Assembly (NCBI GenBank): GCA_041663645.1
Contig: JBAYMH010000011.1
Span: 1-17,578 of the forward strand
DNA length: 17,578 bases
Source: Minisyncoccus sp023229485
GTDB taxonomy: Bacteria; Patescibacteriota; Minisyncoccia; Minisyncoccales; Minisyncoccaceae
Direction of reading: 5' to 3'
Part shown: positions 1-6,256 of the stretch, piece by piece
Layout: each line of letters starts with the position of its first letter
Position numbering within the stretch: the first letter of the stretch is position 1
Notes under the pieces: model-generated
Told to the model about the DNA's origin: nothing
Seen by the model: the letters and a program-made list of their open reading frames with translations, nothing else
Database searches by the model: none
Position numbers and translations under genes: made by a program

Positions 1-1248
1 ACCAGCATAAGAACAATAACTTTTAGGAATAGAGCAGGATGCATTAGCTCCTCCGTTTAATCCTAAACAAGTCCACGTGTAGTTTTGGGCTGTATCGGTT
101 GTATCCAAGAGAGTTCCCGCAGTACAGGAGTTGTTGGATGAGCCGCAAACACCATTACTAGCACATGATTGACTAGTTACTGGAGTACCAATACAAGGTG
201 CATTAGTTGCAGTGGCTGTTCTGGTTTTAGTTCCGTTGATGCAAGCACCCCATGATCCGTAATTGTAAGTACACGATGGGAATGATTGAGAACAATTAGC
301 GGTAGATCCGCCGTTAAGACCTCGACATTGCCAAGCCCATGAAGCTCCTCCTTGAAGATTGTTTATTGAAGTTCCAGTGTTACAGTTGTAATGAGTTGGA
401 TTGCAGACACCAGCAACTGGAGCGGCGGCACGACTAGCCGAACAATGCACTGAATAACCGGTAAAAGTTCCGCTACAGTCCCATGAAGTTGATGAACCTT
501 GAGCTGGAAAAGCTGAGCTAGATGCTGTACCACTTGAACACTGGGAGCCTGAGTAGCTAGTTGCATTGTAGGCGTAACTTTTTGCGGCTGGACCGCACGA
601 ACCATTTGAAGGTATTCCATATACATAGCACTTACTACCACCACATGACCAAAAAATTACCGAACTTGCCGTATAGTTAAAGTTTGGCCCATAGCTGTTA
701 TTACCCAAATATACCATTTCCTGATATGTGAAACCGTCAACATGATCAAGTCCTGTAAAATTATAACCTGGTTGGCATGCATTTACCGAATTTGGCATTG
801 CTGTTTTTGCACTTGTTATTGATGTTCCGCATGCTCCTAATGACGCAGAGCAATTAATAGTAACACCTGAATATGTACAACTCCATGACGTAGCAGAAGA
901 TGTTGACGTGTGATTACTCCCCCAAAAACCAATGTCCGATGTTGCATTTCTATAACCTATGCACCATCCAGGTAAAGTAGAACAAAGAACTGGCTGACTT
1001 ACGGTTGCTTTTCGTTGTCTATAGGCAGTACAGCTTGCCCCACCACAATTCCATGTCCAATAAATACTTCCGATATCAACTGAGTTATGAGTTACAAAAT
1101 TCGACATTGCCCCCGACGCACAATAAGTTGTTGGAGCAGAAATAAGGTATGCCCCATTCACATAAGGACTACACTGATCCGCAAGAACGATTTGAAAAGA
1201 AAATAAAGAACAAAAAAGAATAGGAATGAAAAAATATTTTTTATGCAT
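1..1248 (-). CDS. Secreted cysteine-rich repeat protein (partial; runs off the left edge)
   Basis: An open frame of 416 codons runs from an ATG at 1248 to the window edge with no stop, so the C-terminus is missing. Residues 1-23 form a signal peptide: two lysines, a hydrophobic core, and an ending in VLA before DQC. The mature part is rich in Cys, Ser, Thr, Gly, Asn and aromatic residues. It carries irregular repeats of the type W-x-C-x-G-x-x-x-x-x-x-C-S. The clearest are two near the left edge containing GLNGG, with weaker versions such as TSWSC...NCSAS and TSWDC...HCSAS. Between the two clear repeats is a thrombospondin-type-1-like stretch (YGSWGACINGTKTRT, ending SQSC). Such proteins are common secreted or surface proteins in CPR genomes. 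The role is unknown; adhesion or cell contact is a guess. No Shine-Dalgarno motif precedes the ATG. Confidence 0.8.
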   Translation of the reverse strand, partial: MHKKYFFIPILFCSLFSFQIVLADQCSPYVNGAYLISAPTTYCASGAMSNFVTHNSVDIGSIYWTWNCGGASCTAYRQRKATVSQPVLCSTLPGWCIGYRNATSDIGFWGSNHTSTSSATSWSCTYSGVTINCSASLGACGTSITSAKTAMPNSVNACQPGYNFTGLDHVDGFTYQEMVYLGNNSYGPNFNYTASSVIFWSCGGSKCYVYGIPSNGSCGPAAKSYAYNATSYSGSQCSSGTASSSAFPAQGSSTSWDCSGTFTGYSVHCSASRAAAPVAGVCNPTHYNCNTGTSINNLQGGASWAWQCRGLNGGSTANCSQSFPSCTYNYGSWGACINGTKTRTATATNAPCIGTPVTSQSCASNGVCGSSNNSCTAGTLLDTTDTAQNYTWTCLGLNGGANASCSIPKSYCSYAG

Positions 1249-1296
1249 ATTGTTTTTTTATTTTAGTTATGATTGATATTTATTTTATTAATTTTA

Positions 1297-1324
1297 ATTA
1301 TACAACAAATAAATATTTTAACAA
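1297..1324 (-). promoter_or_regulatory. Sigma70-type promoter for the Cys-rich secreted protein
   Basis: On the minus strand TTGTTA (1319-1324) and a perfect TATAAT (1297-1302) are separated by 16 nt. This leaves a leader of about 40 nt before the ATG at 1248. It lies back to back with the cca promoter. The call rests on consensus matching in very AT-rich DNA. Confidence 0.5.
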
Positions 1325-1366
1325 TCAAAATACCAAATAATTTTCAAATAAAAACATATTTTGAGG

Positions 1367-1395
1367 TTGTCAAGTCGGGTTTTTTGAGCTAATAT
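1367..1395 (+). promoter_or_regulatory. Sigma70-type promoter for cca
   Basis: TTGTCA (1367-1372) is followed after 17 nt by TAATAT (1390-1395). Transcription would begin about 27 nt before the ATG at 1430. It diverges from the promoter of the leftward gene. Confidence 0.5.
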
Positions 1396-1429
1396 ATTAG
1401 TAAAATAATTTAGATATTTCAATTTTAAA

Positions 1430-2941
1430 ATGCACTCAAAAGAAAATATATCAATACCCAATAATGTCTTTTTTTGTCTTGACATTCTTAATAAAAAAAA
1501 CTTTAAAGCCTATATTGTTGGAGGCTCGGTTCGTGATTATTTAAATGGTAAAAACCCAGCTGACTGGGACATTGCAACCAATGCTACTCCTGAAGAAGTT
1601 CAGTCTATTTTTGAGAAAGAAAACGTAAAGACTTTTTATGAGAATGACTTTGGAACAGTTGGCGTTGCTTTTCGTGTTCCACGTGAAACATTGGATGAAG
1701 AAGAATATGACATAGTGGAAATCACTACTTTTAGATCCGAATCTTCCTATAGTAATAGTAGACATCCCGACAAGGTTGAATGGTCAAAAACAATCGAAGA
1801 AGACTTAACGCGACGAGATTTTACGGTGAATGCTATTGCTCTTTACCCTACTAATAACAAGGAAAGTACTATAATTGATCCATTTAATGGACGAGCAGAT
1901 CTGAGTAAAAAGATTATTCGTGCCGTTGGCAATCCCGATAAACGATTCTCTGAAGATGCCCTTAGAATGATGAGGGCAATAAGATTTGAAACTAGTCTTG
2001 GGGAAGGTTGGACCATCGAAAATGACACTAAATTGGCTATAATAAAAAATGCTAATCTACTTCAAAAAATATCTCACGAAAGGTTACGTGACGAGCTGAT
2101 AAAGATTATAAATAGCAACAAAGCAGCTGAAGGAATTGAATCTTTAAGACGAAATGGATTGCTAAAATATATTATTCCCGAGTTAGAACAAGGCTACAAA
2201 ATAGCCCAAAATAAGCATCATGTTTTTGACTGTTATCAGCACAACTTGGAGGCACTAGCTTATTCCACAAAAAGAGACTTTAGTTTTTATATTCGTATGG
2301 CTTCCCTACTTCATGACATTGGAAAACCTGCCACCAAGGCGGGCGAGGGAGAAAATGCTACTTTTTATAATCATGAAATCATTGGGGCAAAAATGACAAA
2401 GACTATTCTTACGAGATTGCATTTTCCCAAAAAAGACAACGAAAGAATAACTTCATTGGTTAGATATCACCTATTCTATTATAATATTGATGAAGTAAAG
2501 GAAGCTTCTATTAGGCGATTAATCAAGAATATAGGAGTAGAAAATGTTGAAGATTTATTGAAATTAAGAATGGCAGATCGTGTTGGTTCTGGGTGTCCGA
2601 AAGCAGAGCCATACAAACTACGACACTTGAAATATATGATTGAGAAGGTGTCAAAGGGCCCAATTTCGGTTAAAATGCTTAAGATAAACGGCACTGATAT
2701 AATGGAATTATTTAGACTTAAGCCATCACCTAGAGTGGGCTGGCTTTTAGAAGTATTACTAGAAGAAATACTTAAAGATCCTAGTAAAAATTCTCGAGAA
2801 GCGTTGCTAAAGCGGTTAAATGCCTTATCTTCCCTATCTGATGAAGATTTAAAAAAACTATCCCTCCAAGCGAAGGAGGAAGTTGGAGAAATAAGGTCAG
2901 ATGAAGATAAAAGAACTAAAAAAAAATATTGGGTTCAATAA
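1430..2941 (+). CDS. cca: CCA-adding tRNA nucleotidyltransferase with HD domain
   Basis: The enzyme adds or repairs the 3'-CCA of tRNAs using CTP and ATP. The class II nucleotidyltransferase head begins at residue 31 with GGSVRD, followed by D45-W-D47-IAT, the metal-binding aspartate pair. RRDFTVNA and the RxxEDALRMMRAIRFE-type segment follow at about 127-185. An HD phosphohydrolase domain lies at about 255-390, with LLHDIGKP (H295, D296) and a downstream YNHEIIGA motif. At 503 residues it is longer than the E. coli enzyme and ends in a charged tail. The gene stands alone between its own promoter and a strong terminator. Three of the four tRNA genes in this window lack an encoded CCA, which fits a need for this enzyme. 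No Shine-Dalgarno is seen; the ATG was chosen because the conserved head starts 30 residues later. Confidence 0.95.
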   Translation: MHSKENISIPNNVFFCLDILNKKNFKAYIVGGSVRDYLNGKNPADWDIATNATPEEVQSIFEKENVKTFYENDFGTVGVAFRVPRETLDEEEYDIVEITTFRSESSYSNSRHPDKVEWSKTIEEDLTRRDFTVNAIALYPTNNKESTIIDPFNGRADLSKKIIRAVGNPDKRFSEDALRMMRAIRFETSLGEGWTIENDTKLAIIKNANLLQKISHERLRDELIKIINSNKAAEGIESLRRNGLLKYIIPELEQGYKIAQNKHHVFDCYQHNLEALAYSTKRDFSFYIRMASLLHDIGKPATKAGEGENATFYNHEIIGAKMTKTILTRLHFPKKDNERITSLVRYHLFYYNIDEVKEASIRRLIKNIGVENVEDLLKLRMADRVGSGCPKAEPYKLRHLKYMIEKVSKGPISVKMLKINGTDIMELFRLKPSPRVGWLLEVLLEEILKDPSKNSREALLKRLNALSSLSDEDLKKLSLQAKEEVGEIRSDEDKRTKKKYWVQ

Positions 2942-2951
2942 AAAAATAGAC

Positions 2952-2980
2952 AAAAAGCACGGAAGATTCCGTGCTTTTTT
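2952..2980 (+). terminator. Rho-independent terminator after cca
   Basis: The GC-containing stem GCACGG/CCGTGC, extended by A-T pairs on both sides, is followed by a run of six T. It begins 11 nt after the cca stop codon. Confidence 0.88.
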
Positions 2981-3208
2981 ATTACTTAAAAAGAGTCCTT
3001 AGGTAGTTTTTTAGTTTTTACTTAACCGAAAGTAAGCGAAAATAATGAAGAAAAGTAGAATACTAAAAAAATAGACGCAAAAGTTAGCAATACCGAAGTT
3101 TATTAATATTTGGATTTGATAAAATTTAATTTGAATGCAAAAAAATATTATTAAACCTTTAAAAAATTTTGCATTATTGACACTTCCATATTTTATTTTT
3201 TAACATTC
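2981..3208. other. AT-rich non-coding stretch, left flank of the origin-like region
   Basis: No open frame, RNA gene or conserved motif is supported here. The one visible structure is an inverted repeat, AATGCAAAA (3134-3142) with TTTTGCATT (3167-3175), which could form a 9-bp hairpin. Confidence 0.5.
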
Positions 3209-3304
3209 TGGCCAAACTTTCTGGCCAGATTGGCCGGATTCTGGCCAGAACCGAATCCGGCCAGAATCCGGCCAAAATCAACACGAATGACCTCTTGCTG
3301 GCCA
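3209..3304. repeat. TGGCCA-motif cluster 1
   Basis: Seven copies of TGGCCA or its TGGCCG/CGGCCA variants start at 3209, 3222, 3231, 3242, 3258, 3269 and 3299. The full form is the dyad TTCTGGCCAGAA, and here several copies carry CCGG flanks. The composition contrasts with the surrounding AT-rich DNA. Confidence 0.8.
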
Positions 3305-3347
3305 CGAAAAACTGGCTATTTTTGATGTTTTTTGACTTTTTTTACAA

Positions 3348-3363
3348 TGTTTCACGTGAAACA
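3348..3363. other. parS site 1 (ParB-binding palindrome)
   Basis: TGTTTCACGTGAAACA matches the classical chromosomal parS consensus at all 16 positions. The dyad extends further: 3341-3370 is a perfect 30-bp palindrome with TTTACAA/TTGTAAA arms. ParB loads here for chromosome segregation. Confidence 0.9.
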
Positions 3364-3556
3364 TTGTAAACTTTTTGCTAAATTTTCAAAAAATATTTTG
3401 TTTTTTAAAAAAATATGATTTTTCAATAAACTGTTTATTTTTTAGTCTTTTTTGACTTTTGAAATATTGCCTATGCCCTATTTTCCTTGTAAACAAAGCA
3501 AACTTCTACTTTTCGCAAATTATTTACAAAAAATAACATTCGTCAAAAATGAGCAA

Positions 3557-3572
3557 TGTTTCACGTGAAACA
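3557..3572. other. parS site 2
   Basis: Perfect 16-bp TGTTTCACGTGAAACA, 209 bp from site 1. The flanks (CAA on the left, CTA on the right) do not extend the palindrome. Confidence 0.9.
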
Positions 3573-3640
3573 CTAAAAATTTTGCCATAATTTTAATTTT
3601 TTAAAAATTTTAAAAAATGATTTTTTAAAATTTTAAAATC

Positions 3641-3656
3641 TGTTTCACGTGGCGGA
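3641..3656. other. Degenerate parS half-site
   Basis: TGTTTCACGTG is intact, but the right arm reads GCGGA instead of AAACA. It is probably a decayed site; ParB binding would be weak. Confidence 0.5.
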
Positions 3657-3663
3657 CAGAATT

Positions 3664-3723
3664 TGGCCAGAATGAGTATTCTGGCCAAATTATTCTGGCC
3701 AGAAAAAACGTTGATTTTGGCCG
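3664..3723. repeat. TGGCCA-motif cluster 2
   Basis: TGGCCA starts at 3664, 3682 and 3696, and TGGCCG at 3718. The flanks are mostly TTC/GAA, giving full or half copies of TTCTGGCCAGAA. The cluster lies between the degenerate parS and parS site 3. Confidence 0.8.
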
Positions 3724-3782
3724 GATTCATTTTAAAAGAACCTTTAAAAAAATTTTGGAAAATATGATCAAAAAATTTACAA

Positions 3783-3798
3783 TGTTTCACGTGAAACA
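3783..3798. other. parS site 3
   Basis: Perfect 16-bp TGTTTCACGTGAAACA. Its left flank TTTACAA is the same as that of site 1. Confidence 0.9.
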
Positions 3799-3876
3799 CC
3801 CCATATTAGGTCTTAAAATCACTCGCAAGACTAAACAGTCATGTTCATAATTAAAAACGGCTATAAAGTCAAAATA

Positions 3877-3912
3877 GCCCATTTTGAGGGTTCACTTTCC
3901 GCATAAATACGT
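3877..3912. repeat. 36-bp direct repeat, copy 1
   Basis: A 36-mer starting GCCCATTTTGAGGG and ending CATAAATACGT is identical to 4107-4142. It contains no dyad and no recognised protein-binding motif. It lies between parS sites 3 and 4. Confidence 0.85.
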
Positions 3913-3967
3913 TCAATCTTTGAAATTTAATTAGTTGATACTTGCTCGTATTTTTTAAAATATTGAA

Positions 3968-3983
3968 TGTTTCACGTGAAACA
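3968..3983. other. parS site 4
   Basis: Perfect 16-bp TGTTTCACGTGAAACA. It lies between the two copies of the 36-bp direct repeat and is the right-most parS in the window. Confidence 0.9.
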
Positions 3984-4106
3984 TTGTCGAAAATTTGTCT
4001 TTTTAAAAAATTAGAAAATTTTTTTGGTTTTAGAATTTTTGTATTATTTCTAATCTTTACTTACTTATTTAAAAATTTGAGAATATTTTTCGTTTTTTTT
4101 AGAAAT

Positions 4107-4142
4107 GCCCATTTTGAGGGTTCACTTTCCGCATAAATACGT
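4107..4142. repeat. 36-bp direct repeat, copy 2
   Basis: Identical at all 36 positions to 3877-3912 and offset by 230 bp. The surrounding AT-rich DNA is not alike between the copies, so the conserved unit is sharply bounded. Confidence 0.85.
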
Positions 4143-4217
4143 AGATTGATACCTAAAAATGTAAAACTAGTACTTCTAAAAATTATTTGACAAAAATGTT
4201 TGTTTATATTCCAGTTC

Positions 4218-4300
4218 TGGCCAACTTTTTTGGCCAGAATTTGGCCAGAATCGGTTCTGGCCAAAAATGGTTTTGGCCAGAATATTTCTTTCTGGCCAAA
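4218..4300. repeat. TGGCCA-motif cluster 3 with left 30-bp repeat
   Basis: TGGCCA starts at 4218, 4231, 4242, 4258, 4274 and 4292, with TTC/GAA flanks. The last 30 bp (4271-4300) recur at 4501-4530 with one mismatch, so the tRNA-Ala gene is bracketed by a direct repeat. Confidence 0.8.
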
Positions 4301-4349
4301 TCTAAAATTAACTTTGGCACTAATTGCACTTTTCGGTTCTGAATCTATA

Positions 4350-4377
4350 TTGTTTTTTTGAAAAAACTAACTATAAT
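4350..4377 (+). promoter_or_regulatory. Promoter of tRNA-Ala
   Basis: TTGTTT (4350-4355) and a perfect TATAAT (4372-4377) are separated by 16 nt. The -10 ends 20 nt before the mature tRNA 5' end, leaving a short 5' leader. Confidence 0.55.
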
Positions 4378-4397
4378 TAATTTACCGAAAAAGTCGG

Positions 4398-4468
4398 GGG
4401 CCTGTAGTATAGTGGCAATACACTGCTTTCGCATAGCAGAAACACGAATTCGATTTTCGTCAGGTCCA
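4398..4468 (+). tRNA. tRNA-Ala(CGC)
   Basis: A 71-nt cloverleaf. The acceptor stem GGGCCTG pairs with CAGGTCC and contains the G3:U70 wobble that marks alanine tRNAs. The D-stem is GTAT/ATAC. The anticodon stem CTGCT/AGCAG holds the loop TTCGCAT with anticodon CGC. The T-arm is ACGAA-TTCGATT-TTCGT and the discriminator is A. CCA is not encoded (CTA follows). The D-loop has only 7 nt and the variable loop 4 nt, but U8, A14, G15-C48, G18G19 and U33 are all present, so it looks functional. It sits inside the origin-like region and reads codon GCG. Confidence 0.85.
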
Positions 4469-4500
4469 CTACTTAAAAACCATTGAATTGTTAAATATTT

Positions 4501-4530
4501 TTTTGGCCAGAATATTTCTTTCTGGTCAAA
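4501..4530. repeat. Right copy of the 30-bp repeat around tRNA-Ala
   Basis: Matches 4271-4300 at 29 of 30 positions. It contains one TGGCCA (4504) and one TGGTCA (4522), where the single difference destroys the second dyad. Confidence 0.8.
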
Positions 4531-4595
4531 ATTAATAAAAAGCAAGGTTCAATTTAAAAAAAAGTGGCTATTGTTTGTAAAATTCTTTTTGATTC

Positions 4596-4729
4596 TGGCC
4601 AAATTAGGGAAATTTTGGCCAGAAAGAGTCTACGTATTTACAACAAAAAAACTACTTTGCTGGCCAAAATGTGGATAAAACTGGGGATAATCTGGCCAGA
4701 ATGTGGACAAAATTGTGTTTTTTTGGCCA
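4596..4729. repeat. TGGCCA-motif cluster 4, overlapping the DnaA-box-like sites
   Basis: TGGCCA starts at 4596, 4616, 4661, 4692 and 4724. Two copies lie directly next to the DnaA-box-like 9-mers, in the order TGGCCA, AA or GAA, then TGTGGA, so the two motif types share one array. Confidence 0.8.
4670..4710. other. Cluster of three DnaA-box-like sites
   Basis: TGTGGATAA (4670-4678) is the reverse complement of TTATCCACA, a perfect DnaA box. TGGGGATAA (4682-4690) and TGTGGACAA (4702-4710) each differ at one position. All three face the same way within 41 bp, which is unlikely by chance in AT-rich DNA. DnaA binding is inferred. Confidence 0.6.
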
Positions 4730-4740
4730 GAATGGTGAAA

Positions 4741-4773
4741 ATCTTAATTAGAATAATTTTAATTATTTTATTA
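4741..4773. other. AT-rich stretch, possible DNA-unwinding element
   Basis: 33 bp with only two G/C bases, 30 bp downstream of the last DnaA-box-like site. It contains several TTA/TAG/TAA triplets of the kind seen in DnaA-trio elements, but no clean trio array can be asserted. Confidence 0.4.
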
Positions 4774-4874
4774 GCCTTCCTTGGAATATAAAAAGCTTGC
4801 TTTTTTCGGAAAACCAGCTATCATAAATATGTAAAACATTCGGGCTTAATGTTCCTCGTCCTCAACTATCTATG

Positions 4875-4893
4875 ATCCGGCTAATTGCCGGAT
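4875..4893 (+). other. Short perfect hairpin upstream of tRNA-Pro
   Basis: ATCCGGC-TAATT-GCCGGAT forms a 7-bp stem with a 5-nt loop. Only two T follow, so it is a poor terminator candidate. It lies 37 nt before the tRNA and could be a 5' leader structure. Confidence 0.4.
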
Positions 4894-4929
4894 TTAGACG
4901 GCTAAGTCTCTATTTATCCCAATATCTCT

Positions 4930-5000
4930 CGGGGTGTCATATAAGGGCATTATGCGGGCTTCGGGAGTCCGTAATCTGGGTTCAATTCCCAGCATCCCGA
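4930..5000 (+). tRNA. tRNA-Pro(CGG)
   Basis: A 71-nt cloverleaf. The acceptor stem CGGGGTG pairs with CATCCCG and includes the C1:G72 pair typical of bacterial proline tRNAs. The discriminator is A. The anticodon stem CGGGC/GTCCG holds the loop TTCGGGA with anticodon CGG. The T-arm is CTGGG-TTCAATT-CCCAG. The D-stem has three A-T pairs and one mismatch, and A15-U48 can form. CCA is not encoded (CAA follows). Its T-arm sequence reappears downstream in inverted and then direct orientation. Confidence 0.85.
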
Positions 5001-5024
5001 CAAGGTTTTTATATTGCTGGAATA

Positions 5025-5105
5025 CTGGGAATTGAAGAGGAGGCACGACAGGTGCCGAGTCAGGCTTTAGATAGTTTCAGCAGAAACTAGATGAAGAATT
5101 CCCAG
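5025..5105 (+). ncRNA. tRNA-linked two-hairpin element, copy A
   Basis: 81 nt. The outer stem CTGGGAATT/AATTCCCAG has a 5' arm antisense to the T-arm of the upstream tRNA-Pro and a 3' arm that copies it in sense. Inside are GAAGA, a hairpin GGCAC-GACAG-GTGCC, GTCAG, a hairpin TAGTTTC-AGCA-GAAACTA, then GATGAAG. The same order and near-identical spacings occur in the element after tRNA-Lys, but with different stem sequences that still pair. A further hairpin, CGAGGC-AAAT-GCCTCG (5109-5124), follows. Function and transcription are not known. Confidence 0.6.
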
Positions 5106-5169
5106 CATCGAGGCAAATGCCTCGTTAACCATGGAGGTCAATTATTTATTTTAAATTAAGGACTAGAGC

Positions 5170-5197
5170 ACTAGAGGCTAAAACTTCTAGTTTTTTT
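5170..5197 (+). terminator. Rho-independent terminator of the tRNA-Pro unit
   Basis: The stem ACTAGAGG/CTTCTAGT (one G-T pair) with loop CTAAAA is followed by seven T. It ends six bases before the yraN start and so separates the tRNA-Pro transcript from the lipid operon. Confidence 0.8.
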
Positions 5198-5203
5198 ATA
5201 CCC

Positions 5204-5617
5204 ATGAATAAAGATGATTTAAATACTGGCAATAGGGGAGAATGTTTAGCTAATGAATTTCTTAGAAACAAGGGCTATGATATTCTTGATACAAATTTTT
5301 TCTTTAAGACTGAGACTGGTAAAAAAATTGGAGAAATTGATATTATCGCTAAAATACGGGGTGTTTATGTCTTTATTGAAGTAAAAACAACTACTAATAA
5401 TTCATTAGTAGGGGATTATTTTTGCTTAGAAAAAAGAGTAAACAAGAATAAGGTTAATAAAATTATCTTGACTGCTAATAGTTGGTTTATCACTAAAAAC
5501 ATGAATATGAGTAGTTTAAAGTGGCAAATTGACGTTATTGGAGTTATTATTAATAATGAAGAAAATGATTTGAGGATCCTTCATTTTGAAAATGTTTTTG
5601 AGGATAAAAAATTTTAA
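5204..5617 (+). CDS. yraN: UPF0102 / YraN-family endonuclease-like protein
   Basis: 137 residues, the usual size for the family. It shows the conserved N-terminal GNRGECLANEFL (with E13), then GEIDIIA (E44, D46) and FIEVKTTT (E59, K61). This is the E...D-x(n)-E-x-K pattern of the PD-(D/E)XK nuclease fold, to which YraN proteins are structurally related. Their cellular role is still poorly defined; a DNA-processing role is only inferred from fold. It heads the rightward gene string directly after a terminator. No Shine-Dalgarno precedes the ATG; this start gives the expected distance to GNRGE. Confidence 0.88.
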   Translation: MNKDDLNTGNRGECLANEFLRNKGYDILDTNFFFKTETGKKIGEIDIIAKIRGVYVFIEVKTTTNNSLVGDYFCLEKRVNKNKVNKIILTANSWFITKNMNMSSLKWQIDVIGVIINNEENDLRILHFENVFEDKKF

Positions 5618-5632
5618 TAATAAACTTTTTTC

Positions 5633-5641
5633 TGTTATAAT
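5633..5641 (+). promoter_or_regulatory. Extended -10 promoter for plsY, probably leaderless
   Basis: TGT precedes TATAAT (5636-5641), an extended -10; no clear -35 is seen. With the usual spacing, transcription would start about three bases before the ATG at 5651, predicting a leaderless mRNA. Confidence 0.45.
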
Positions 5642-5650
5642 AAATTTCAT

Positions 5651-6250
5651 ATGAATCAAGATTTAATTTTTATTGTATTAATATTGTTTGCTTATATTAG
5701 TGCTTCAACTCCTTTTGGGTATTTGATTGCAAAATCAAAAAAAATTGATATCCGCAAGCAGGGAAGTGGTAATGTCGGAGGAACTAATATTCTTCGAAGT
5801 CTTGGCTTTTCTTACTTTTTATTAGTCGTGGTCCTCGATATTCTAAAGGTTGCCGTGCCAGTTCTTTTAGCTTTTTATTTTTCTCTTTCTGAATGGGAAA
5901 TTGTGGTCATTTCCTTGGCGGCAATTACTGGAAATATGTTTAGTTTTTGGCTTAATTTTAAGGGAGGGAAGGCTGTTTCGGCCGTGTTTGCTGTTTTTAT
6001 TTGTCTTGTTGGATTAAAAAATGCCTTACTGTTTTTATTCATCTGGGCGTTGCTACTATATACCTTAAAGATAATGAGCCTGAATAATTTGATAATGATT
6101 TTTATTGTTCCTGTTGCGATTTGGTATAGCACCTCGTCAATTCCTTTTACCATTCTTGGTACGTTATTTATTCAAATAGTGTGGTGGGCTCATCGTGAAA
6201 ATATTAAAAGACTGGCAAAAAAAACTGAACCAAAAATTATAAAATTTTAA
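5651..6250 (+). CDS. plsY: Acyl-phosphate:glycerol-3-phosphate acyltransferase PlsY
   Basis: PlsY moves an acyl group from acyl-phosphate to sn-glycerol-3-phosphate, the first acylation in phospholipid synthesis, in the cytoplasmic membrane. The 199-residue protein is highly hydrophobic with several transmembrane helices and keeps the family motifs: GSGNVGGTN (38-46), FKGGKAVSA (from 103, with GGK at 105-107), and a conserved C-terminal basic segment (HRENIKRL). It is the most canonical of the three PlsY-like proteins in the window. It follows yraN by 33 nt and precedes the CarS-like gene by 6 nt. The acyl-phosphate it needs can be made by the Fak system encoded downstream. No Shine-Dalgarno is visible. 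Confidence 0.93.
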   Translation: MNQDLIFIVLILFAYISASTPFGYLIAKSKKIDIRKQGSGNVGGTNILRSLGFSYFLLVVVLDILKVAVPVLLAFYFSLSEWEIVVISLAAITGNMFSFWLNFKGGKAVSAVFAVFICLVGLKNALLFLFIWALLLYTLKIMSLNNLIMIFIVPVAIWYSTSSIPFTILGTLFIQIVWWAHRENIKRLAKKTEPKIIKF

Positions 6251-6256
6251 CCCTAC

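Larger units (their letters stand above)
3209..4773. other. Candidate chromosomal origin / centromere region (oriC-parS)
   Basis: This roughly 1.56-kb stretch carries four perfect palindromic ParB sites, one degenerate site, about 24 TGGCCA-type motifs, a repeated 36-mer, three clustered DnaA-box-like 9-mers and an adjacent AT-rich segment. In most bacteria chromosomal parS sites cluster close to oriC, and DnaA boxes next to AT-rich DNA mark the origin itself. No dnaA, dnaN, parA or parB gene is in the window, so the assignment rests on sites alone. The only gene inside is tRNA-Ala. The centromere part is well supported; the exact unwinding site is inference. Confidence 0.6.

Noticed and set aside
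363..644. 93-codon minus-strand frame inside the first gene
   Set aside because: Out of frame with the long Cys-rich frame that has a signal peptide, repeats and a promoter; its own composition (Gln/Val-rich) is a shadow.
3593..3799. Minus-strand open frame starting MFHVKH
   Set aside because: MFHVKH is simply a parS palindrome translated; the rest reads through TGGCCA repeats and AT-rich DNA. No codon structure or start signal.
3209..4729. CRISPR array or minisatellite
   Set aside because: The TGGCCA motifs are short, irregularly spaced dyads without constant repeat length or unique spacers, and no cas genes are present.
3942..4791. Several open frames of 64-75 codons on both strands in the origin-like region
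   Set aside because: They are built from the repeats, overlap each other and, in one case, cover tRNA-Ala. They have no conserved motif.
4791..4807. Terminator at AAAAAGC-TT-GCTTTTTT
   Set aside because: It is a near-perfect short palindrome with almost no loop and one GC pair, and no gene ends just before it.
4872..5090. 72-codon plus-strand frame
   Set aside because: It covers tRNA-Pro and the two-hairpin element; the RNA interpretation explains the sequence better.
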